Shown here: positions 44,327 to 51,994 of the stretch, in pieces
How positions within the stretch are numbered: position 1 is the stretch's first letter
Layout: every line of letters starts with the position of its first letter
Assembly (NCBI GenBank): GCA_020635275.1
Contig: JACKAA010000007.1
Span: 1 to 64,000, forward strand
Direction: 5' to 3'
DNA from: Ignavibacteriales bacterium
GTDB lineage: Bacteria; Bacteroidota; Ignavibacteria; Ignavibacteriales; Melioribacteraceae
Length of the DNA stretch: 64,000 nt
The notes under the pieces: generated by a model
Database searches by the model: none
Seen by the model: the letters and a program-made list of their open reading frames with translations, nothing else
Told to the model about the DNA's origin: nothing
Translations under genes and position numbers: made by a program

Positions 44327-45985
44327 TTACTTATTCTCAATTTCAAATTCCGGTTTAATATCAACCGGTAAAATTGCAAGTTTATCAACTAATATTTTCA
44401 TACTTTCACTTTGGACAACATATTTTGCTTTTAGGTTTAAAGCTGCCTGGTAATCACCGATTGCCTGAATCATTAATACTTTGTTTGCCAAATCCTTTAA
44501 AACTGAATAAATTTTATCAAAATTAACTTTTACTTTTTCTGTTGATTTATCAAATTCATAAGCTCCATTTTCTAAGAGGTAATTATAAATTATTGCATTA
44601 CCTCCGCCGTGAGCTTCATTAATTCCAAATCTTACACTTCTAAAGGTTCCGGCTAAAAATGTAACCCACATTTCATTTTCAAATGAAGCCGGTAAAATAC
44701 CTTTATCAATCATTAGTTTATTATTGAACATTCCCAAAATATCAGCTTTACATTCTTCTAAAGTTGAATAAGTTTCTTTTAATTCTTTTTTTACTTCTGT
44801 TTCTTTTCCATTAACTTTTATAAATCCGGGTCCAATGCCATGAGACATTTCATGCATTAATGTGTGAGTGAAAAATCCATCGAAAGTGACATATTTCAAC
44901 TGACCTGGATCGAGTACAATTTCTGAAATTGGTTTTAACAATTTTTCGTATTTTGCTTCATGCAGATTTTTCAACATTACTTTTTTAGAACCTTTGGCTT
45001 TTCTTACTCTTTCATCATTTGGTAAATTAAAAGCTAAAGTCTGAACACCTGCTTTAGTGTCACCAGCTCCAAAAACTTCTTGCACAACCATTATTGGAGA
45101 ATCACTACCTCTATCGAAATTTTTATGTTCATCAGGTATTGGAAGATTTGCTTCCATTTCATTTAAATAATTAGCAAAAGTTTTTAATTTCTGAGTTTCT
45201 TCCGGATCAACTAATGTAAGGAAACATTCATATGATGCTTTATAGTTGAACATTGCGTCCTCATAAACTTCGTAAGGTCCAATTACAACTTCAATTGTAT
45301 GATCTTTTAAATCCATCCAAGCCATATCACTTTCATAATAATCATTTGTTTCAAATGCTTTAGCTCTTAAAAGCAGATAATTTTTTAATGTTTCATTTTC
45401 TGCAAATTCAGCTGCTTCTCTTAATAGATTTGATATTTTTGCTAAATTTTCTCTGTAATAATCAGAATAGGGAACAGCAATTAATTTTTCACCTTCTCTT
45501 CTTATTATTGTAAATTCACTTGTAAAAGCTTTTTCATCTTCAGGATGTTCCTTAATCCAATTTGTAAATTCTTCTTTTGTCATATCTTCTGGATAGAAAT
45601 TTGCTCCTAAAGGTTTTGGAGTTGTTCCAATAAATGGTTTTTCATGATCAAGTCTGTCAAAGGGTCCAAAATTTATATTAAAATATTCCAATTTTTTCTT
45701 ATCAGCCGGATCATTAGATTTTAGTAATTCATCTCTTATTTCAAAATTTCTTGAGTAAACTTGCTCAAGAAAAATCTCATCAATTATTTTAGCAGCTTCA
45801 TATAATTTTTGAACAACTATCTTTTGATTCTCATCTAAAAGATTTTCATCATATTTTATCTCTGTTTTTACGTATTTAGCAATTTGCGAATCTAACATGT
45901 CTGTATTTATATCTCCATTTTGATTTGTGCATGAAATAACAAATAAAACTATAAAAGTAATCATATAACTAATTTTTATTTTCAT
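44327..45985 (-). CDS. DPP III-like zinc metallopeptidase (M49-type lipoprotein)
   Basis: The 552-residue protein is a predicted lipoprotein (F-V-I-S-C-T-N). Near the middle it has L-M-H378-E-M-S-H382-G-I-G-P-G and, about 35 residues on, E-E-C-K-A-D, the two zinc-binding motifs of the dipeptidyl-peptidase III family. Classical M49 enzymes have the six-residue HEXXGH; a five-residue HEISH version is known from Caldithrix DPP III, and HEMSH here is of that short type. The protein should trim dipeptides or small peptides in the periplasm or at the surface. It is monocistronic between a terminator and a divergent gene. Confidence 0.75.
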   Translation of the reverse strand: MKIKISYMITFIVLFVISCTNQNGDINTDMLDSQIAKYVKTEIKYDENLLDENQKIVVQKLYEAAKIIDEIFLEQVYSRNFEIRDELLKSNDPADKKKLEYFNINFGPFDRLDHEKPFIGTTPKPLGANFYPEDMTKEEFTNWIKEHPEDEKAFTSEFTIIRREGEKLIAVPYSDYYRENLAKISNLLREAAEFAENETLKNYLLLRAKAFETNDYYESDMAWMDLKDHTIEVVIGPYEVYEDAMFNYKASYECFLTLVDPEETQKLKTFANYLNEMEANLPIPDEHKNFDRGSDSPIMVVQEVFGAGDTKAGVQTLAFNLPNDERVRKAKGSKKVMLKNLHEAKYEKLLKPISEIVLDPGQLKYVTFDGFFTHTLMHEMSHGIGPGFIKVNGKETEVKKELKETYSTLEECKADILGMFNNKLMIDKGILPASFENEMWVTFLAGTFRSVRFGINEAHGGGNAIIYNYLLENGAYEFDKSTEKVKVNFDKIYSVLKDLANKVLMIQAIGDYQAALNLKAKYVVQSESMKILVDKLAILPVDIKPEFEIENK

Positions 45986-46055
45986 CTTTCCCTCAATTTA
46001 TTTACCTAAAAATACTAAATAATTAAAAGAGAATCGGTGAAATTTGTGGTGACAA

Positions 46056-46094
46056 AATTGTGTAATAAGTGTATAAAAAAATATACACACAATT
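46056..46094. promoter_or_regulatory. Bulged inverted repeat upstream of the DUF6600 gene
   Basis: AATTGTGT (46056-46063) mirrors ACACAATT (46087-46094), and inside them GTGTATA (46069-46075) mirrors TATACAC (46082-46088), overlapping the outer arm by two bases. It lies in the 199-bp divergent region between the DPP III-like gene and the DUF6600 gene. It could be an operator or a leader hairpin. I see no clear promoter around it. Confidence 0.35.
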
Positions 46095-46184
46095 TTTAAA
46101 TATTGTGAAAATGATCGAAAAACAAAGATATTTATCTGGCATCATTCATGAATATCTCAAAGTAGAATCAAAACAGCGAGGTGT

Positions 46185-47429
46185 ATGATGAAAAAGTTAA
46201 TGTTAATATCAGCAATATTTTTTGGAATATTTATAAGTTCTGCAAGTGCTCATTCTAAATATTATTTAGATATAGATGTAAATTATTTTTACGGTTCGCT
46301 TGAACCATACGGTGAATGGATTGAAATTGGTTATGATGATTATGTTTGGCGTCCGTATAAATCAGATTACAATTGGCGCCCATATTCGGATGGAAGATGG
46401 GAATGGACAAGAAACGGCTGGTATTGGGTTTCTTATGAACCTTTTGGTTGGGCAACTTATCATTACGGAAGATGGTATTTTGATGATTATTATGGTTGGG
46501 TATGGATGCCTGATAATGTTTGGGCTCCAGCTTGGGTAGAATGGAGATATAATGATGCTTATATTGGTTGGGCTCCATTACCTCCATATGCAAGATTTAA
46601 TAATCGACACGGAATCTATTTCTCAATAAATTGGAATTCAGGTCACGTTTATTGGAATTTTGTAAAGTACAATCATTTTATTTCTTACGATATTAGACAT
46701 CATTGTGTTGATAGACATTATGTGAAAAATATTTATACCAAAACAAAATACAGAACAAACTATTTTGATGATAATAACAGAATTGTAAATGGCGGAATTA
46801 GCAGAAGATTTATTGAAGATAAAGTAGGTAGAAAATTAACAACTAGAGAGATTTCTAGAACAAATAATTTTGATGACTTCAATTCTAAAGATGTTAGAAA
46901 AAGAAACTCAATTATAGAATATGTGCCATCAGAAAAAGCAGTAAAAAGTTCTTCATTTGATAAGAGAAAAGTAGTTAAAGGAAGTTCGCTTAAATCTTTA
47001 GATTCTGATAAAATAGTAATAAATAGAAGAGATTCAAATAAAGATTCCGGCAGAGAAATCAGTAAAGGAATTGATAACTCAAATAATAAACGAGATGTAT
47101 TAAATGGTGCTGAGAGAAAACCTGAAAGATCAACTTCAAGTTACGAAAAAAACAATAGAACAATTGAAAAACGAAAATCTGACGAGAAAATAAAAAGTGA
47201 AAGAAATTTGCCAAAGAGTGAAATTAATAAATCAAATGAGAAGACTAATAAAAGAGATTTAAGTACAAATGAAATCTCAAAGAGTAGTTCAAAAAAATCT
47301 AAACCCGAAATTTCAAAAAGAAGTTCAAATGAAAATAAAAGGGAAGTAAAAACTTCTCCTAAAAAATCAACAAGCAGCAGAACAAAGTCAAAAACAGAAA
47401 AAACTGTTAAAGATAAATCCAGAAATTAA
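46185..47429 (+). CDS. DUF6600 protein with basic low-complexity tail
   Basis: The 414-residue exported protein (signal peptide ending S-A-S-A-H) has residues ~30-135 rich in Y, W, G and P: L-E-P-Y-G-E-W, W-R-P-Y, G-W-A-T-Y-H-Y-G-R-W, G-W-V-W-M-P, W-A-P-A-W-V-E-W and G-W-A-P-L-P-P. This is the DUF6600 pattern of unknown function. The last ~200 residues are a disordered K/R/S/E/N-rich tail with no cysteine. The tail could bind acidic polymers or peptidoglycan. Two ATG codons, 46185 and 46188, follow GAGG; 46188 has the better spacing, and the difference is one residue. It is followed by two hairpins. Confidence 0.75.
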   Translation: MMKKLMLISAIFFGIFISSASAHSKYYLDIDVNYFYGSLEPYGEWIEIGYDDYVWRPYKSDYNWRPYSDGRWEWTRNGWYWVSYEPFGWATYHYGRWYFDDYYGWVWMPDNVWAPAWVEWRYNDAYIGWAPLPPYARFNNRHGIYFSINWNSGHVYWNFVKYNHFISYDIRHHCVDRHYVKNIYTKTKYRTNYFDDNNRIVNGGISRRFIEDKVGRKLTTREISRTNNFDDFNSKDVRKRNSIIEYVPSEKAVKSSSFDKRKVVKGSSLKSLDSDKIVINRRDSNKDSGREISKGIDNSNNKRDVLNGAERKPERSTSSYEKNNRTIEKRKSDEKIKSERNLPKSEINKSNEKTNKRDLSTNEISKSSSKKSKPEISKRSSNENKREVKTSPKKSTSSRTKSKTEKTVKDKSRN

Positions 47430-47443
47430 AAACCCACTATAAA

Positions 47444-47533
47444 GAAGTTGTCTAAGAATCTAAAATGGAAAGGCAACTTCTTAAATTTAAAAAAGAAAAG
47501 TCCGGAATCTGTGCAAACAAAAACCGGACTTTT
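47444..47533. terminator. Two hairpins between the DUF6600 gene and rpmB
   Basis: Hairpin 1 pairs GAAGTTG (47444-47450) with CAACTTC (47474-47480). Hairpin 2 pairs AAAAGTCCGG (47496-47505) with CCGGACTTTT (47524-47533) and has A/T runs on both sides, so it can terminate transcription from either direction. It lies between convergent genes. Confidence 0.8.
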
Positions 47534-47557
47534 ATAGTCCCCCAATAAAAAAAAATA

Positions 47558-47797
47558 TTAAGAAACTTTAATTTTCTTTTCTTGAACTAATTTAGCTAAT
47601 TCAGAAGTACCATTTTTGGCAAGAGTTTTAAGAGCTTTTGAACTTAATTTAACAGTCACAAATCTATTTAACTCTTTAACCCAAATTCTTTTTTTATGTA
47701 AATTTGGTAAAAATCTTCTTTTCGTTTTATTATGAGCATGCGAAATACTATTGCCACTAATTGGTCCAACACCGCTCACTTGACACTTTCTTGACAT
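47558..47797 (-). CDS. rpmB: 50S ribosomal protein L28
   Basis: This 79-residue protein begins M-S-R-K-C-Q-V-S-G-V-G-P-I-S-G-N and continues with H-A-H-N-K-T-K-R-R-F-L-P-N-L, the conserved L28 pattern, then V-K-L-S-S-K-A-L-K-T-L. I use ATG 47797, which has a GGAG upstream; an earlier in-frame start at 47809 would add M-E-K-I from the ribosome-binding region. Only one cysteine remains, so it is a zinc-independent or partly reduced form of L28. It is a core gene and confirms this is chromosomal DNA. Confidence 0.95.
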   Translation of the reverse strand: MSRKCQVSGVGPISGNSISHAHNKTKRRFLPNLHKKRIWVKELNRFVTVKLSSKALKTLAKNGTSELAKLVQEKKIKVS

Positions 47798-47910
47798 TAT
47801 TTTCTCCAAAACTTAAAAATAACAGATTTCTAATATAGCTATTTTCTTTAAAAAAAGAAATATTTTTGATATAAACCGATAAAATAAATTTCTTAAAATT
47901 GAGTTTAATT

Positions 47911-48417
47911 TTACTCAGCTTCTCCGGCAGCAGATCTTGAACCCAATTCTCTATCCAACATAAATAAACCGCCTTTACTGTCTCCAATTAAATCAAAATT
48001 ATCAACAATTTGCTGAACGGTGTCTTCTTCTTCTACTTGTTCATCAACAAACCATTGTAAAAAGCTTTTAGTTGGATGATCTTTTTCTTCGGTTGCTAAA
48101 TCCATTAATTCATGGATACTTTTAGAAATAAATTTTTCATGGTGAAGAGAATCTTCAAAAACTTTTTGGGCTGAATCCCAATCTGTTTGAGGGTCATCAA
48201 TTGATGTTAATTTAACTTTACCGCCTAATCTTAAAATAAAATCATAAAATTTCATTGCGTGAGCATATTCCTCTTGTGACTGAAGTTTCATCCATTGCGA
48301 CATTCCAGCAAGGTTTTTGTTATCAAAATATGCTGACATTGAGAGATATAGGTATGATGAGAACATTTCTTTATTTAATTGCAGATTGAGTGCATCGATA
48401 ATTTTACTTGATGTCAT
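47911..48417 (-). CDS. ftnA: Ferritin
   Basis: This 168-residue four-helix protein has ferroxidase-site residues in N-K-E-M-F-S-S-Y-L-Y-L (Glu near residue 17), Q-S-Q-E-E-Y-A-H (Glu-Glu and His near 50) and V-D-E-Q-V-E-E-E (Glu near 130). This is the bacterial non-haem ferritin FtnA type, which oxidises and stores iron as a 24-mer. The C-terminal ~15 residues (R-S-A-A-G-E-A-E) are a flexible tail. The gene is divergent from the GH18 operon and separated from rpmB by 113 bp with no obvious signal. I see no convincing Fur box in the 133-bp divergent gap to the GH18 start. Confidence 0.93.
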   Translation of the reverse strand: MTSSKIIDALNLQLNKEMFSSYLYLSMSAYFDNKNLAGMSQWMKLQSQEEYAHAMKFYDFILRLGGKVKLTSIDDPQTDWDSAQKVFEDSLHHEKFISKSIHELMDLATEEKDHPTKSFLQWFVDEQVEEEDTVQQIVDNFDLIGDSKGGLFMLDRELGSRSAAGEAE

Positions 48418-48550
48418 TTTTTGGCCTTTTTCTTTTTTAATATAATTACAATTTTGATTGCTAAAATAGTAAATTTATTTAAATTATTGCTAATTGCAAC
48501 ATATTGTTTATCTTCTATTTTAAATTTTTTGTAACTAATTGATTGGTATT

Positions 48551-50023
48551 ATGCATTTAATAATAAAAACAATTACCCTATTTATATTTTTTGCAATTTT
48601 TGTTTTTGCTCAAAAAGGTCCAAGTGTGCATCAAATTGAATACGAAAAGTATAAATCAATTAAACTTTCCAAAAACTCAAATAACGAAAATAATTCAGAA
48701 ATAGTACCGCTTAATAAACAGGCAAAAAATGATTTGTCAAAAGTTGTTTTTGGATATTATCCGGATTGGGAATATTTAAATAGTGCGCATAACAATTTTA
48801 GATATGATTTGCTTACACATATAGCCGCATTTGATTTTACAGTTTCTGCTTCTGGTCAAATTTCAAATCCTGCCGGATGGCCATGGACAAATGTAATTAA
48901 TGATGCTCATGAAAATGGTGTAAAAGTAATTATGGTAGCCGTTAATTTTAATTCCAGTGAAATCCACGGACTTTTAACAAACTCTTTTACCAGATGGGCT
49001 TTCATGGTTGCAGTCCAAAGTAAAATAAAACAATACAATTTAGATGGAGTAAATGTTGATTTTGAAGGATTAAATTCAGCTGACAGAGGAGTATTAATAA
49101 ATGAATTTATGCAGGAACTTTCTGATTCAGTACATTCAATTGATCCTGAACTTGAAGTTTCTTTTGCGGCTCCTGCAGTAAATTGGGGAGGTTGGCAATT
49201 AAATGGCTTAGCAATGGCTTGCGATTATTTATTTATTATGGGTTACGATTTTTACGGCAGCTGGAGTACAAATACAGGTCCCACAGCTCCTTTGTTAAGC
49301 GGTTCAGCTTATAACGTTACAAATACTGTAAATGTTGAATATGCAACAACAACTACTTTTTTCCCGGATAAATTAATTTTAGGTGTTCCTTATTACGGAC
49401 CACATTGGACGACTCAATCCACATCTGAGGGTTCCTCAGTTATTGAGTTTCAAAATTCTGTAAGGTTCAGAGAAGCACAAGGTGAATCTGAAACACATGG
49501 TACAAAATGGTCTAACACATTTAAAAATCCGTGGTATAATTTTGTTGAGAATTCAACAAACCATCAAGTTTGGTTTGATAATGATTCTAGCTTAGGATTA
49601 AAATATGACTTGGCAATAAAAAAAAATTTGAAAGGAATTGGAATGTGGGCTTTGGGATATGATGGAACACGTGATGAATTATGGAATTTAATTGAAGAAA
49701 AATTTTCAATTCCGGTTAAAGTTGAAAATACTGATAAATTACCAAGTAATTTTGTACTGAATCAAAATTATCCAAATCCATTTAATCCGACAACAACAAT
49801 TGGTTATACAATCCCAACTTCAGTGAAAAGTGAAAATGCAAACGTGAAAATAGTTGTATATGATGTTCTTGGTAGGGAAATATCAACTTTAGTAAATGAA
49901 TATCAATTGGCTGGACATTATGAAGTAACATTCAATGCAGAAAATTTGCCAAGCGGAATTTATTATTACACTTTAAAGACCAATAATTATTTTGAAACAA
50001 AAAAAATGATATTGTTAAAATAA
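48551..50023 (+). CDS. Secreted GH18 glycosidase with type IX sorting domain
   Basis: The 490-residue protein has a signal peptide (L-F-I-F-F-A-I-F-V-F-A-Q). I chose ATG 48551, because the upstream TTG at 48541 region would spoil the signal peptide. The GH18 barrel has L-D-G-V-N-V-D-F-E with catalytic Glu172 and, later, F-I-M-G-Y-D-F-Y-G-S-W. Asparagine 168 replaces the middle Asp of D-G-x-D-x-D-x-E; the D-G-V-N-x-D-F-E form is typical of SleL/YaaH-type peptidoglycan N-acetylglucosaminidases. The C-terminus is a type IX secretion sorting domain starting N-Q-N-Y-P-N-P-F-N-P-T-T. It begins a tight four-gene run with gaps of 4, 3 and 8 bp. Confidence 0.85.
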   Translation: MHLIIKTITLFIFFAIFVFAQKGPSVHQIEYEKYKSIKLSKNSNNENNSEIVPLNKQAKNDLSKVVFGYYPDWEYLNSAHNNFRYDLLTHIAAFDFTVSASGQISNPAGWPWTNVINDAHENGVKVIMVAVNFNSSEIHGLLTNSFTRWAFMVAVQSKIKQYNLDGVNVDFEGLNSADRGVLINEFMQELSDSVHSIDPELEVSFAAPAVNWGGWQLNGLAMACDYLFIMGYDFYGSWSTNTGPTAPLLSGSAYNVTNTVNVEYATTTTFFPDKLILGVPYYGPHWTTQSTSEGSSVIEFQNSVRFREAQGESETHGTKWSNTFKNPWYNFVENSTNHQVWFDNDSSLGLKYDLAIKKNLKGIGMWALGYDGTRDELWNLIEEKFSIPVKVENTDKLPSNFVLNQNYPNPFNPTTTIGYTIPTSVKSENANVKIVVYDVLGREISTLVNEYQLAGHYEVTFNAENLPSGIYYYTLKTNNYFETKKMILLK

Positions 50024-50027
50024 AATT

Positions 50028-51065
50028 ATGATAAAAATATTTGGATATTTAATTCTATTATGTTTTGTATTAAGCTGCTCTCAAAATAATAAGGAATTAA
50101 AAAATTCTCAAAAATTAATTGAACAAATAGAACATAAATCTATTCATCAAGAAGAGTATGAAAAATATTCTGAGAAATCTGAAAATTATATAATTGAAAT
50201 TCTTGAAAGTAAAGCTATTACAGATTCATCAGTCGGTAAATTTCAAAATCCTAAATTTTCAAATGATGGAAAATCATTATTTTTTACAATAAATGATTTT
50301 AATCAAATTTGGCTTTATAATTTTTATGATAACAGCTATGAAAAAATTATTGATTTACCTCAATGCGGAAATGGTTTCCAAATTTCTGATAATGGTAAAG
50401 AAATTTATTTTAGAAATAGAGCAATGCAAGGTAAAAAAAGAGGCGGCATTTATTCTATTGTAAATTATTCATTAGAAAATAAAAAACTTAATGTTATTTA
50501 TAAAACTGAAAACAGAATTTCCATACCAATATTGATTAAGGAAAATTTATACTTTTTAGAAAATGATGAACCAAAAAATCTTAATCTGCAAAATGGAAAA
50601 ATTAACCAGAATTTTGAAATACCTTTCTACTTTGTTGAGAATAATATTCTAATTAAGCAAACTTCAAGAAAAGATACAATTTCATATTCCAACAAAAATT
50701 TTAAATTTGTCAATATCCGTTATACTACAGATAAAAAAAATATTATCTGTCTAACTGCGAATAATGGAATATTAATTTTTGACATTAATGCAAAACCAAT
50801 AAATGTATATCCAAATGCAAATTTTTTGAATAAACTGTTAAATAGTAATCTTGTTATTTATTCTGAAGAAAAAGATGATGGTGTTCAAATAATAGAATCT
50901 AAATTTAAAGTTGGTTTTATTAATTCGAATATAATTTTGAATATTGAAACAAATCCAGCCGATAAATGTTATAAACCGGATTGGTCGCCAATTGATAATT
51001 CAATTGTGTATTCTAATCAAAGTGGTATAATCAAAACAATTAAATTTAACATAAAGACGAAATAA
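50028..51065 (+). CDS. TolB-like propeller lipoprotein
   Basis: The 345-residue lipoprotein (signal with L-S-C-S-Q) consists of WD40/PD40-like beta-propeller repeats, for example N-P-K-F-S-N-D-G-K-S-L-F-F and K-P-D-W-S-P-I-D-N-S-I-V-Y, the TolB pattern. Function is unknown. It starts 4 bp after the GH18 gene and is related to the next gene over its whole length (shared N-P-K-F start, K-x-I-Y/I-F-R and E/D-K-D-D-G blocks). It could be a periplasmic scaffold or inhibitor for the wall enzymes on either side. Confidence 0.7.
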   Translation: MIKIFGYLILLCFVLSCSQNNKELKNSQKLIEQIEHKSIHQEEYEKYSEKSENYIIEILESKAITDSSVGKFQNPKFSNDGKSLFFTINDFNQIWLYNFYDNSYEKIIDLPQCGNGFQISDNGKEIYFRNRAMQGKKRGGIYSIVNYSLENKKLNVIYKTENRISIPILIKENLYFLENDEPKNLNLQNGKINQNFEIPFYFVENNILIKQTSRKDTISYSNKNFKFVNIRYTTDKKNIICLTANNGILIFDINAKPINVYPNANFLNKLLNSNLVIYSEEKDDGVQIIESKFKVGFINSNIILNIETNPADKCYKPDWSPIDNSIVYSNQSGIIKTIKFNIKTK

Positions 51066-51068
51066 ATA

Positions 51069-51986
51069 ATGATAATTAGAATTCTTTTTATAGTATCAGC
51101 GTTAAATATTTTCAATATTGCTCAAGATATAAAAGTTCTTGAAACAGAAAAGCTGCCAATAGAAAATGGTTACAATCCAAAATTCATACTTAATGATTCT
51201 AAAATTGTATTTAGTAAATCAAACTATAAAGGTTTATATCTTTTTGATTCTGCAACAAAAACTACCTCTACAATTTCCAACGAAGATGGAGCCGGTTACA
51301 ATCCTTTAATTTCTCAATCTGATAAAATAATTTTTAGAGAAACTAAGTTTATAAAAGGTAAGAAATTTCATGATTTGAATTCATTTGATATAATTAGCAA
51401 CACAGTGGAGCAAATTGAATCTAATAAAAGGAGTTTAAAATTACCAAGTCAGAAATTTACAGATGATATTATTCTGATAAATGAAAATGAAATTGAAACA
51501 AAAAAGTTAAGTGAAAATCGAGCTGCAAAATCAAGTAATTTGAAAAAGGCAGTTTTTATAAATAATGGTAAAATTATTTTGGTTGATAATGAAGTGAAAA
51601 AAGAGTTACAACCGGTTGGTGATGGGATCTATGTTTGGGCATCACTTTCTAATGACCAGACTATGATAACATTCAGTTTTGGAAATAGAGGATCATTTAT
51701 ATCTGATTTGAATGGAAAGATTTTAGCTAATATTCCTGAAGCACATTTCCCAAAATTTTCACCCAATGATAAATTTATTTCATATATGAATGATAAAGAC
51801 GACGGCACAAAATATATTTCATCGGACATTTTTGTTTATTCGATTGAGACAGAAAAATCATATCAAATTACTGACTCTGAAAATATTTTTGAAGTAAATC
51901 CTGAATGGTCAAACGATGGGCAAAGTCTAATTTACAATACTATTGATGGGGATATCTATATCTCCAAATTTCAATTTGAAAATTAA
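51069..51986 (+). CDS. TolB-like propeller protein, paralogue of the preceding
   Basis: The 305-residue exported protein (signal peptide ending I-F-N-I-A-Q, no lipobox cysteine) has TolB/PD40-like repeats such as N-P-K-F-I-L-N-D-S-K-I-V-F, F-P-K-F-S-P-N-D-K-F-I-S-Y and N-P-E-W-S-N-D-G-Q-S-L-I-Y. It looks like a diverged tandem duplicate of the lipoprotein gene 3 bp upstream. The repeat with K-D-D-G is present in both. Being soluble while its sibling is lipid-anchored suggests different locations in one process. No enzyme motif is visible. Confidence 0.68.
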   Translation: MIIRILFIVSALNIFNIAQDIKVLETEKLPIENGYNPKFILNDSKIVFSKSNYKGLYLFDSATKTTSTISNEDGAGYNPLISQSDKIIFRETKFIKGKKFHDLNSFDIISNTVEQIESNKRSLKLPSQKFTDDIILINENEIETKKLSENRAAKSSNLKKAVFINNGKIILVDNEVKKELQPVGDGIYVWASLSNDQTMITFSFGNRGSFISDLNGKILANIPEAHFPKFSPNDKFISYMNDKDDGTKYISSDIFVYSIETEKSYQITDSENIFEVNPEWSNDGQSLIYNTIDGDIYISKFQFEN

Positions 51987-51994
51987 GGTTTAAG

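Noticed and set aside
46125..46155. CTGGCATCATTCATGAAT upstream of the DUF6600 gene as a sigma-54 promoter
   Set aside because: The GG is present, but the -12 position reads GA instead of GC at the required 10-bp spacing, and no TTGC follows.
46255..46593. 112-codon minus-strand reading frame opposite the DUF6600 domain
   Set aside because: It is antisense to a clear domain, rich in H and N from complementing W/Y/G codons, with no start signal.
48418..48550. Fur box between the ferritin gene and the GH18 operon
   Set aside because: No convincing GATAATGAT-type inverted repeat; the only small palindrome (TTGCTAATTGCAA) is too weak.
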